Assembly (NCBI RefSeq): GCF_902148845.1
Contig: NC_043754.1
Coordinates: 22,300,431 to 22,364,430 of the forward strand
DNA: 64,000 bases
Reading direction: 5' to 3'
DNA from: Salarias fasciatus
Lineage: Eukaryota; Chordata; Actinopteri; Blenniiformes; Blenniidae
The notes under the pieces were generated by a model. The model was not told the DNA's origin. It made no database searches and worked only from the letters and a program-made list of their open reading frames with translations. Below, piece after piece: positions 1 through 11,700 of this stretch; the stretch's first letter is position 1, and every line of letters begins with the position of its first letter. Both the position numbers and the translations under genes were made by a program.

Positions 1-160
1 AGCATGTGTCTGAAGTGTTCAAGCAATGGGTAAAAACTGTAATTCTTAAAGTGGAAAAAACCGACAAAGTCGACTGACCGAACCACCAGAACCATTTTCC
101 TGATGGATTCACGGTGACTGACCTGATGGTGGTGGTGATGGGGGTGGATGTTGTATGGGC

Positions 161-372
161 TCTATGCACAACTCAACTACTTCCTGAATTTCAGGAGGCT
201 CCTTGTTTCCTGTCTTTCATGATAGGACGAGCTGATTAAGGCAGGTGTGTTTGACCATTACTGTTGTGGCTACAGAGGTCAGGGACACCTGGATTAATCA
301 GCTCATCCTATCACGAAAGACAGGAGACAAAGAGCCTCCTGAAGTTCAGAAAGTGGTGAAGTTGTGCATAGA
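161..372. repeat. Imperfect inverted repeat (hairpin-like element)
   Basis: Arms at 161-239 and 294-372 are reverse complements with several mismatches and small indels, separated by about 54 bases. The outer ends read tctatgcacaac and gttgtgcataga. No coding potential is seen. It abuts the DIRS-like element at about 375. It is probably a foldback or MITE-type repeat; the family is not recognised. Confidence 0.8.
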
Positions 373-374
373 AT

Positions 375-3300
375 CGTTAAGTTACTCACGTAACCCTGGT
401 TCTCTGATAACCGAGTGAGTTATCTCACTATGGGAAACGCCTCCTGGCGTGACCGATTATGGAAGCTCCAATGACACCACGTCTGTCATGTGACAGACCA
501 ATCATCTCGAGATGCATGGGGCAGCCCGCCCCCCATATAAGCGGTCCCCGCGCTGCACCCGCCATTCTCAAGCGTAATTCTTCCACCCCACTGATGCAAG
601 TAGGGCAGTGTTGTGAGATACCTCACTCGGTTATCAGAGAACCGGGGTTACGTGAGTAACCTAACGTTCTCTTTCAAACTTCCCTCGGTATCTCACTATG
701 GGAGATATAGCCCACTCCCGGATTTGCATGCTCTGAAGCCCACAAAGCCACGACCCACGATGGGTCGACACCCTCAACCTTCCCCTAGGGCTAGCACGCA
801 ATTAAAATGTACCCACACTCAGGACTGAATGAGCCAGAGATGTCTCGGTCACGTTCAGCCTGTAATATCGGATGAATGTGTGTGGGGATGCCCAGCTGGC
901 AGCGGCACAAATGTCCCTCACAGATGTGCCCTTAAACAGGGCCAATGAGGTGGCCGTGCCCCTGGTGGAGTGGGCCCGCAGCCTCTCAGGGGGCTGCAAA
1001 CCAGGACTTTCATACGCAAAGATTATAGCCTCCACCACCCAGTGTGACAGGCGCTGGTGCATCAGGGCCCTCCCCTTATGAGAGGGAGCCCAAGATATGA
1101 AGAGCTGGTTGCTCCTCCGAAATCGCTTAGTCCTGTCCATGTAGATGCGTAACGCTCTCACAGGACAAAGGAAATTGAGCCGATCCGCTGATCCTCCCCT
1201 GCAAACGGCAGTGGGTGAAAAGAGAGCAGCTCAAGCGTGGAACAGCTGTATGCAGAATCACTAACCTTAGGCACAAACGCTGGGTTAGGACACAACGTAA
1301 CCTTCCCATAGTCTGGGGAGAATTGAAGGCAGGAGGCATGCACAGACAAAGCCTGTAACTCACCTATCCGTCTAGCTGACGTTAAAGACAGCAGCAGGAT
1401 AGTTTTAAGAGAGAGCACTCTTAAATCTGCACATTCTAACAGCTCAAAGGGCAAACTTGTGAGCGACTCCAGAACCGTGGGTAAATCCCATGACGGGACC
1501 GGGTGTTTACACACGGGACGCAGCCAACGCGCCCCCTTCATAAACCTCTTAATTAGAGGATGCTGCCCGACAGGCGCACCTCCAAAGCCCACGTGACACG
1601 CTGTAATAGCGGCCAAATAGACCTTAATGGTGGAAAAAGCTTTATTACCATCCAATAAGTCCTGCAAGAAGCACAACACATCTGGGACAGAACACAGAAA
1701 CGGAATGATAACTTTAGTCTCACACCATTTTTCAAACACGCGCCATTTATTGTCATATAATGATCGCGTGGCAGGTGCTCTTGCGCACTGAATAGTCTCA
1801 ATCACCCTCGACGGGAGACCAGACTCATGTAAATTCACCCTCTCATGAACCAAGCCCAGAGAGCTAGACGTTCGGGGTTCGGATGAAAAATCTGCCTGCA
1901 CGCTTGCGACACCAGGTCCGTGCGTAACGGTACTGGCCATGGCTGGCCGTGTACGAGCTGTACCAGCTCCGCCATCCACAGCCTGCTGGGCCAGTAAGGA
2001 GCTATCAGGATTAATGAAAGCTGCTGCTCCGCTCTGATCAGAGTTGGAGTAATGAGGTAGAGAGGGGGAAAAGCATACAGCAGTGCGTTTGGCCACGGGG
2101 GCGCAAACGCTTCCGCCCCCACCGGCGCGTCCCTGTCTCGTAATGTGAAGAACAGGGGACACTGCGTGTTTTCGTGCGATGCGAAGAGATCTACGGACGC
2201 TCGGTCGAATCTCTCCCACACCCGGAGAAGCACTTCGGGGTTCAGTCTCCACTCCCCGTACAAGGGATTTCCCCTGGAGAGTAAATCTGCCCAGCTGTTG
2301 AGTGCACCCGGAAGATGCGCTGCGCGCAGCGATAACAGGTGTTCGCTGCTCCATAATAACAGACTCTGAGTCAGTCTGTGTAATTTTACGGAGCGAGTGC
2401 CTCCTTCCCTGTTTATGTAGGCCACTGCTGTCGTGTTGTCCGCTCTGACCAGCACATGACACTTTCCCAGGAGGGGCAGAAAATGCCTGAGGGCTAGGAA
2501 CACAGCCAACAGCTCCAAGTAGTTTATATGAGCATGACGAAGCGTCGGGGGCCAGGTCCCGTTCACTGACCTCCCTCCGAAAACCGCTCCCCACCTTGTT
2601 AACGAGGCATCGGTTGTAACTGTCTTCCTCATCATTACCGCTCCCAACTGGACGCCGGTTGAGAATATCTCCGGGTCCCTCCAGTGACGGAGAGCCTGGA
2701 TGCCTCTCTGAAATAAAGCCAGGTGTTGGCTTTCTCCACTCGAGCATGGGACAGAAAATCCCGAAATGAAACAGAGTCTATTTCGAGGCCCAAATACTCG
2801 ATCCTCTGAGTGGGAGACAAAAAGCTCTTTACGGGGTTTATATTGAACCCCAAGCTGTACAGCCTGTCCATCAGCTTCCGCGTATCCCTCTCCGATTTCT
2901 CTTTGCTGGATACACAGAGGAGAAAATCGTCCAGATACGCGAACACTCTGACGCCCGATGCTCGCATCGGGTTCAGGGCTGCTTCCACAGACTTGCTGAA
3001 AACTCTCGGGGCGAGTGACAGCCCAAAACGCAGGGTCTGATACTCGTAAGCCGTTCCCTTGAACGCAAACCTGAGATATTTCCTGTGTGCGGGATATATG
3101 CTTATATGAAAATAAGCGTCCTGCAGATCCACTGAAGTGAACCAGTCGCCTGGACGAATGGATCAAAACAGAACCTTGTGCGTGAGCATTTTGAATTTGT
3201 ACTTTCGGAGGTGTAGATTGAGGAACCGCAGATCCAGGATCGGACGCAATGAACCTCCTTTCTTTGGAATGAGGAAATACCGGGAATAAAACCCCTGATT

Positions 3301-5649
3301 TCTCTCTCCCTCCGGTACCCGGCGAATTGCCCCGTGGCTTAATAGAGAAGATATTTCTCTCTCTAAAGCCTCCGCGGCTTCCCCCGCAGCTTCTGACGTC
3401 AGCACACCGTTGAAGCGGGGCGGCCTCACAGCGAACTGCAGCCTGTAACCTCTGGCAACTGTTGTAAACACCCACGGGTTCACTGCGCATGCGCGCCACT
3501 CCTCTGTTGACAGCGAGAGGGCCCGGTGGCCTGAAGCTCAACAATGAAGCAGCTGCACCCTCTGGGGGAGACAGACTGTCCTGCACTTCTTGATTTTTCT
3601 TGTTGTTTTGTGTTCACTGCGCCCTCGGCTTTATGACTGAGCCTGGCTGCGACAGCTTGTTTTTTATTGAAAAACCAGGAGAAGTGCTTGGTGTGAACAT
3701 TGCACTTTTTCCCACTTCCCTTCGAACTGTCCCCGTGGGGCGACAAAGGGGGGAAACGAAACTGTGCACTGTGGGAACGAGTGCATAATTCAGTCTGTGA
3801 ACGGGAAGACCAAACGGGGCCGTTACACAGCGCTGATCGGAACCTTGGTCCAGAACATCCATCCTCCGTTTCTTGGGAGGAGAGGGAAACATGTGACCTG
3901 TTCCGGAGGGGCTCAGAGCAGGGATCTCTGTGAGTGCTGACTGCTGAGCCTCTGTGTCCCCGAACCACGACTCCGAGGCTGACCGTTTTTTCTTCCCGTC
4001 CGGGGGGTGGGACGGGCGGGTCAGATCGGTGCCTGGAGCGGCAGCTAAAGGACTTCTTGGGCCAGTGTTTCTGCTGCTGAGCTCCGCGCTGGTGAGACGC
4101 TGGCTGCTCAGACATGCGCGGTCTGGGGTCCTTATAGCCGTTGCTGTGCGCTCTCGCCGCAGCTGCGAATCCCTGGCGGGGTGGGGCGAGAGGCAACCTT
4201 GCGAGGAAGGCAGAGATCAAAAGCTTCTCCCTGCTTCTTCCTCAGGTCACTGGTCTGCTGCATGGCTGTGACAGCCTCGCCAAACAAGCCCTTAGCCCTT
4301 GACGGGTCGAAGGGAGCATCAATAATGACCTGTTTTTCCTGGTCAGACAGGCTGGAGAGATTCAGCCAGAGTGCTCTCTCTCCTGCCACTGCGAGCCCCA
4401 TAACACGGCCGCAGTCCTGGACCACACCCCTGGAGACACGGAGGATGAGGTCCGTGACCACACACATCTCCTCCCATATTTTGGGACTTGGAGAGCCTTC
4501 ATCCAGGAGGACCCCCATCTCCTGGAAAAGTTCAGCCTGGTAGGCTGTCAGCAGGGTGACAACATTTAAGCTGTTCACTGATTGGGCTGCTGATTTGTAC
4601 ATCTTTTGAAACATGGAGGCGGAGAAGCACGCCATTTTCTCCGGGAGGGTGGGGCCCGCCGCGGTGAGCGTGGACCGGTGGCTGGGGTGGAGGTGAGAAG
4701 CCACCGCCTGCTCCACTACCGGGGGATCTCCGAGGCCCCACTCCCCGCTGTTAGCCACTTCCAAGCCGGAGTAACCCTTGACGGGGACTCTGTGGCGAAA
4801 CGGTTTATCCCAAAACTGCTTCATCTCCTTCATGCACGCTGGGACGACGGGCATGACCTGCTTCTTCGACACCGGGCGAGACGGCAGAATTTTGCCGTCA
4901 TATAAATCCCTCTCCTCACCCTTGTCATCCTGTGACGCGGGCCAGTCTATACCCAGCCGTGATGCCGCCCGTTTACACACCTCATGCAGGTCGACCTCCG
5001 AGGGTGAAGAGGGGGGTTGGATTCCTCCGGTAACGGAGCTGCTGGGTCGGGATGCCGTAGTCGGCGGGAGGATTGCGTCCTCGTCATCCTCCTTGTTATC
5101 GTTGTTAAGGAGATCCAGATTATCGTCCACCGCGTCATCCGCGAGTGAAGCCTGGGCATGCTGCACTCCCATACAGGCGATGCAGAGAGGATGTGGATCT
5201 CTCTCTGAAATGGTGAAACTGCAAGAGGCCAGGCAGGGACGGGACTCAACGTCCTTTCCCTTGCCGCGAGCCGAGGAAGCGGTAGCCATAGCCGACCTCG
5301 ACGGTCAAACTAAAGCCAAAAAACGCATGCTCTCGCGACGAAAGCAGCGAAGTGAATCCTGAGTTAGAAATTCACGCTCGGTGACTACCTTGACGGCGCG
5401 TCGGAAGAGCAGTTAAATGAAAATCCAAGATCAGGACCGCTGAGGAGCCAAGTGATGATCTTCACGTGGAAGAAAGCGAGAATGGTGGGTGCAGTGCGGG
5501 GACCGCTTATAAGGGGGGCGGGCTGCCCCATGCATCTCGAAATGATTGGTCTGTCACATGACAGACGTGGTGTCATTGGAGCTTCCATGATCGGTCACGC
5601 CAGGAGGCATTTCCCATAGTGAGATACCGAGGGAGGTTTGAAAGAGAAC
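375..5649 (-). mobile_element. DIRS-like tyrosine-recombinase retrotransposon (fossil)
   Basis: Inverted terminal repeats lie at about 381-570 and 5479-5649, and both encode the same antisense peptide start, MEAPMTPRLSCDRP. Minus-strand parts in order are a gag-like region (about 4132-5289), a reverse transcriptase region with the YLDD motif (about 2635-3483), an RNase H-like region (about 1835-2640) and a tyrosine recombinase region (about 802-1830) with an HSTRG motif and a downstream YY pair. An internal complementary region lies beside the left terminal repeat. The layout fits the DIRS order rather than LTR elements. The copy is near full length but broken, with a few breaks. The close similarity of the terminal repeats suggests moderate to young age. 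It sits just upstream of the first recognised NLR exon. Confidence 0.9.
612..712. repeat. Internal complementary region of the DIRS-like element
   Basis: Bases about 612-660 are the reverse complement of the element's left outer end (381 onward). The bases to about 712 are the reverse complement of its right outer end (to 5649). The two halves meet near 660-667. In DIRS elements this joint templates completion of the circular replication intermediate, so it is diagnostic for the order. Confidence 0.85.
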
Positions 5650-5774
5650 CATTGCTGCAGCACAGACATGAAGCAAAACAGTGATTGATCCACATTAGCA
5701 TGAGCTGTGTTTACCACACTGTGTTTGTCTGTGTGTGTGTGTGCATGTGCGTGCGTGTGTGTGTAGACACACAG

Positions 5775-8700
5775 CAGAGTCTTCGGGTTCTCTGAAGAGT
5801 GACTGGTCCAAAGGTCGTCTACCAGACTTCAGTGATGAACCTGGACCTTCAGACACAAAGTAAGAAAGTGTTTTTCTTTCATTTCCTCCAAAGCAGAGGT
5901 TGAGCTCACTTTCAGATTCAGCTCCAGTATTTTGAAGCAGTGTGAGAGTTGAAGCTCTTTGTGTCTCTGCTGTGTGTTGTGTTGCTCAGAGTAAATGTTG
6001 CTTGGTGTCCACAGAAAGAGGAGGACTGATGTCTGTGAGGAGCAGCCAGAAAGATCCAGAAGTAAGAGTGGACATGTGTCTGCTGAGGAACTGGGACTTG
6101 TTGTTGTGTTGTAGAGACATGAAAGCTTGTTGTGTGTGTGCAGTGTGATTGTTGTTGTTGTCTCTGAGCAGGTGTGGGTCTGCAGCAGCTTCTAGAAGAA
6201 CATAAGAAGAGTCTAAAGAGCAGATGTGAACGTGTGACTGAAGGAAGTGATGAAGCAGGAGGAGGAAGCCTCCTCAACAGGATCTACACTGAGCTCCACA
6301 TCACAGAGGGACTCAGTGAGGAGCTTCAGAGGGAACCTGAGCTGCAGCAGCTGGAGACAGCTTCCAGGAAGGAGAGCCTCCATCACCCTGCCATCAGGGT
6401 TCAGGACATCTTCAAAGCCTCGGCCCAGCAGCACACACACATCCGAGTGGTTCTGACCAGCGGTGTGGCCGGCAGTGGAAAAACCTTCTCGGTGCACAAG
6501 TTCAGTCTGGACTGGGCCGAGGGCCTGGAGAACCAGGATGTCGAGGTGCTGGTGGGGCTCTCCTTCAGAGAGCTGAACCTGCTGGGAGAGCGGCCGTACA
6601 GCCTCCTCTCGCTGCTGGCTGTTTTCCATCCCACGCTCCGGAAGCTGACGGCAGAGGAGCTGTCCGTCTGCAAGCTGCTCTTCATCTTTGACGGCCTGGA
6701 TGAAAGCAGACTTTCTCTGGACTTCAGCAGCAGCCGGCGGCTGCTTGACGTCTCCCAGCAGTCCTCAGTTGGCGAGCTGCTCACTAACCTCATCCGGGGG
6801 GATCTGCTGCCCTCGGCTCTGGTCTGGATCACTTCCCGACCGGCGGCGGCCCATCAGATCCCTCCAACATGTGTGGACAGACTGACAGAAGTGCGAGGCT
6901 TCACTGACGCCCAGAAGGAGGAGTACTTCAGGAGGAGGCTGAGTGATGAGGAGCTGAGCAGCAGAATCATCTCCCACATCCAGACCTCCAGGAGCCTCCA
7001 CATCATGTGTGGAATCCCAGTCTTCTGCTGGATCACTGCTACAGTTCTGGAGCACATGTTGAGCACCGAGCAGAGAGGAGAGCTGCCCCAGACCCTGACT
7101 GACATGTACTCCCACTTTGTGCTGGTTCAGACTCACAGGAAGAAGCTCAAGTACCATGAAGGACCTGAGACGGGTCCACAGGAGCTGACGGAGGCTGGCA
7201 GGGAGCTTCTTCTGAAGCTGGGCAGGATGGCCTTGGAACATCTGGACAAAGGAAACATCCTGTTCTACCAAGAAGACCTGGAGCAGTGTGGTCTGGATGT
7301 GACTGAGGCCTCGCTGTACTCTGGAATCTGTACTCAGATCTTCAAGAGAGAGTCTGTGATCTTCCAGAAAGACGTCTACAGCTTCGTCCATCTGAGTGTT
7401 CAGGAGTTTCTGGCTGCAGTCTTCATGTTCCACTGTTTCACCAACAGGAAGACAGACGTCCTGAAGACCTTCATCGATAGGAGACATCACCGTATTGATG
7501 GTGTTTTCACATCTCTCCATGTTTTCCTGAAGGTCATCCTTCAGAAATCCCTCAGAAGTCAGAACGGCCACCTGGACCTGTTTGTCCGCTTCCTTCATGG
7601 CCTCTCTCTGGAATCCAACCAGAGACTCTTAGAAGGTCTGCTGGGTCAGACAGAGATCAGTCCAGAAACCATCCAGAGAGTCATCAAGAACCTGAAGAAG
7701 ATCAACAGTAAAGAAGTGTCTCCTGACAGATGCATCAACATCTTCCACTGTCTGATGGAGATGAAGGACCTCTCAGTACATCAGGACATCCAGAAGTTCC
7801 TGTCAAAGAACAGATTTGGGAAGAGACTCTCTGAGATCCACTGCTCAGCTCTGGCCTACATGCTGCAGATGTCAGACCAGGTCCTGGAGGAGTTTAACCC
7901 GAAGACGTACATCACATCAGAGGAGGGACGACGGAGACTAATCCCAGCTGTGAGGAACTGCAGGAAGGCTGAGTGAGTCCACAAGTCTTCATGATCAATG
8001 TCTCAGTGATGATTGTAGAAAGTAGTTCCTGTAGTTCCTCTGTGGAGATGCTCCTCAATGATCTGTCATGAAGAACCCATCAGTCCACTCGTCCCATTAT
8101 TCTCTACATTTCCTGCTGTTACTAAATGTAAACAATCCCCTCCAGAGGTTGGCTCAGTTCTCAGGATCTGTTCAGACTGAGGCTGTCAGTCTTCCTTCAT
8201 ATTCTAAATCACATTCAGTCTGTTCTTGTCTGGAATATTCAAATACATTCCAGTTTTTAAATTCCTCTCATCAGCCCTCAGACAAAGTGAAAGTAAACCA
8301 GCAGATCTTCTCTTGATCTTCTTGAGACTGTTTCCATCTGATGAAATAATTCCTGTCAGACTCAGCAGGAACAGGACTAAAGACCTGCAGCTCAGTGCAG
8401 CGGGGCAGGTTGTGGAGTTTCTACAGGAGAGCAGGTCTGATGTCCAGCAGTCCAACAAAGTGTCCTCTCTCATAATGTCCTGTCCTCTCTGGGTCTCATT
8501 ACAGTCTTTCTTTCTGTGGACTCTCTGATCGTCACTGTGAAGTGATCTCCTCAGCTCTGACCTCTGACCCCTCCCATCTGAAACAACTGGACCTGAGTCA
8601 CAACGACCTGAAGGATTCATCAGTGAAGATTCTGAGTGCTGGACTGGAGAGTCCAAACTGTAACCTGGAGACTCTGAGGTCAGTTCACTGTCTGAAGGTA

Positions 8701-11700
8701 GAATCTGTTGGAGTCAAAGGACTGAGAGGAGTTCAGGAGGATTCCAGATGTTGTTTGGACAGAGAGTGGACTGAGCTCTGCAGCATGTTGATGAGAGCTC
8801 TTCTCCTCCTGGTGGCTTCAGCTGTTTGGACTTTACATTTCTAAACTCTTCCAGTCTGAACCTTCTTCAGCTCTCAATCACCTCAACATCAAACTTTGTC
8901 CTCTAATCTCACTTCTTTCTCTCTTTATTCAGTTTGACGAACTGCAGTTTATCAGAGATCAGCTGTTCTTCTCTGGTCTCAGCTCTGAAGTCCAACCCCT
9001 CCCTCCTGAAACATCTGGAACATCTGGACCTGAGCTGGAACCGTCTGCAGGATTCAGGAGTTTCTCAGCTGTGTGGTTTTCTGCAGAGTCCACTCTGTGG
9101 TCTGCAGACTCTGGGGTCAGTTGACTGTCTGTTCCTGTTGTAGAAGGAGAAATGTTTGCCAGCAGCTGATCTGAGACTCTGAGCCTGCAGTGAGAGAGTG
9201 GACTGAGCTCAGCAGCAGCTGACTGGTGTGTGTGGACATGAGGAGGAGTGTGAATGTTGTGTGTGATGAAGATCCACAACAACAGAACAGCTGATTGATC
9301 AGGACTCAGTAATGTGGAGCAGCTCATTTCTCCATCAATACATCTGATTGGTTCCTCATCATTGATTCTGCTGCTTTCTCTCTTTATTCAGGTTGACGAA
9401 CTGCAGTTTGTCAGAGATCAGCTGTTCTTCTCTGGCCTCAGCTCTGAAGTCCAACCCCTCCCTCCTCAAACATCTGGACCTGAGTGGGAACCGTCTGCAG
9501 GATTCAGGAGTTTCTCAGCTGTGTGGTTTTCTGCAGAGTCCACTCTGTGGTCTGCAGACTCTGAGGTCAGACTCCATGTTTGAGTGTGTTTCAGTAAAGT
9601 AGTGTTGACACTAAAGGTCAGACATCAGGCTGATCTGAGAGTGATCCACACTGAGGATCTCCAGGAGAAACGGAGCTTCTTCTCTGGTCTTTAGTCCTGT
9701 GATGGCGGCAGAGCCGTGTGCAGCTCCGCATTTCAAAGCTTGCTAGAAGAAGAAAGGAGCTGCAGTGGATCATTGACTGTGAACCTCTGACACGCTCCAT
9801 GTTGACCTTCAGCTTTCAGAGCAGGCTGATCTCTCCTGGATCAAGCTGTCACTGATCTCCCAGCTTTAGCTCCAAACTCTCAGAAACTGCAGACTCTGGA
9901 CTTGTTGGCTTTCTGTCCAGTAACCTTGGCTGTTGACATGTCCTCCACTGGGCTCTGCTTCTGTTTGGTCTTCACATCAGTTCAGCTCTCCAAAAGATCA
10001 AAGATCAAATCAGGGAGGAGAAGAACCCCAGTTCTACTTTCACCTCCTCGGAGTTCCAACCTTCTGAAGAAGAAGAAATGGACACCAAGGATCAGTCTGA
10101 TCAGTCTCATCTGAAGAGGATTCACTCATTTCTAACTCAACAGACTAGCTGGACGGGGCCAGACTTCCTTCATGCAGCGTGAAGCTGGATGAACGAAGCA
10201 CATTTTCATTTCAGTAGTGGGTTCTATTTTTACAGGAGTGACCCCCAAACCTGCTCCAAACATTTCAAATAGCAAAGACAGAAGTGAACAAGCGCTCCTC
10301 ATTCTGCTGACCAAGGGGCTGAAACTCTGATCACGGCTGAGATCTGAGGTTCATTTCTGATGCTGCTGCTGGAAACACAGCGCAACGTCATATGAAACAT
10401 CTGCCAAGCTTCCAAAGCAGAGACAAGGAGAAGCAGGCCGGAGGCGTTCATCGCGTTTGCGCTGATCCAGGGAGCAGCTCCAAACTGACAGAAAGTGGCG
10501 CCATTTTTAAACGGCCCTGAGCAGCACGACTTCTGGTGGAAGTCAAAACAAAAGCCGGAACAAGGAAACAAGCTCAGCTGACGTGCACCAGCTCCATCTG
10601 TTGTTGTGTTTGAATGTTTGAATGAGTGTTTTTTGATCTGTCATGAAGCCATGTCCAAGACGAACTTCTGTTTTTAGTGAAGAAGGGAAATAAAGTTTCT
10701 ATCTCTCTATATCAGTGATGACAGGGAGTGGACTGAGCTCTGCAGCATGTTGATGAGAGCTCTTCTCCTCCTGCTGGCTTCAGCTGTTTGAACTTACATT
10801 TCTAAACTCTTCCAGTCTGAACCTTCTTCAGCTCTCAGTCACTACGTTTATATGTAGTCAATATTCAGGTTCAGGTCCAGATTCTGCTTTCTGAAACATT
10901 GGGAATAACCCGTTTACATGCGTGAGCAGACAGAGTTCCTCCTGCATACATGGTGATTGTGATCAACTGGAATATCCTCATCTAAACCACGACGCACGGA
11001 GAATGTCATGGAAATCCAAACACAGCAGAGGCAGCAGCAGCACGGTGGATCAGAACAGTCCAGGCCGATAGCAGTGGCCTCTGTTAGCGCTTTGGTGCTG
11101 GTTCTGACCCAGCAGCAGGACTGAACACGACTCTTCCTCATGGTCTTCATTAAAGGTATAGTGGACAATGTTTTAGCCAATCAATTTCGGAATGCAAATC
11201 TCAACTATTGGTCCTCCAACATGTCAATCACGCTGGAGAAATGCTTGCGTAACGCCGTCAAGCGCGCTAGTTCCCGTGATCTGCGCATGCGCATTCAGAG
11301 TGTTTATGTAGCCGGTGAGCCTCGGTTTCAGCCAGTACTTCCCGATGCCGAGTCTGATATAATGAAACTGTAACTGTTTTGGAGAATAAGCTTTATGAGC
11401 GAGGCTGATTGCAGAAACTGTAAACAGAGCCGTGCACGCCCGGAGAAGAAGAGCTTGCGCTCGCACGCTTCCAACATTTGATCGGCGTTTCCTCGGGTGG
11501 AGCAGTAGAGCTGGTAGGATGGTGTGGCGCATGCGCATTTTTCAAAAAGCGAGTAACAGATGTTTGGCTTCGACTTTTCGAGAAAATCGTCCACTATACC
11601 TTTAATACAAGGAGAGAATGTGAAGAAGAAAGTGGAAATGGAGCCGGAGCTGTGCCATACACATCCACACCACCGTATAATGAAGTCCTTTGTTTCCTCC

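Noticed and set aside
4778-5362. Plus-strand frame of 194 codons near 5 kb
   Set aside because: Antisense to the gag-like part of the DIRS-like element.
9902-10571. Small open frames in the third LRR intron
   Set aside because: No homology, no consistent splice sites; they lie in inserted intron DNA.
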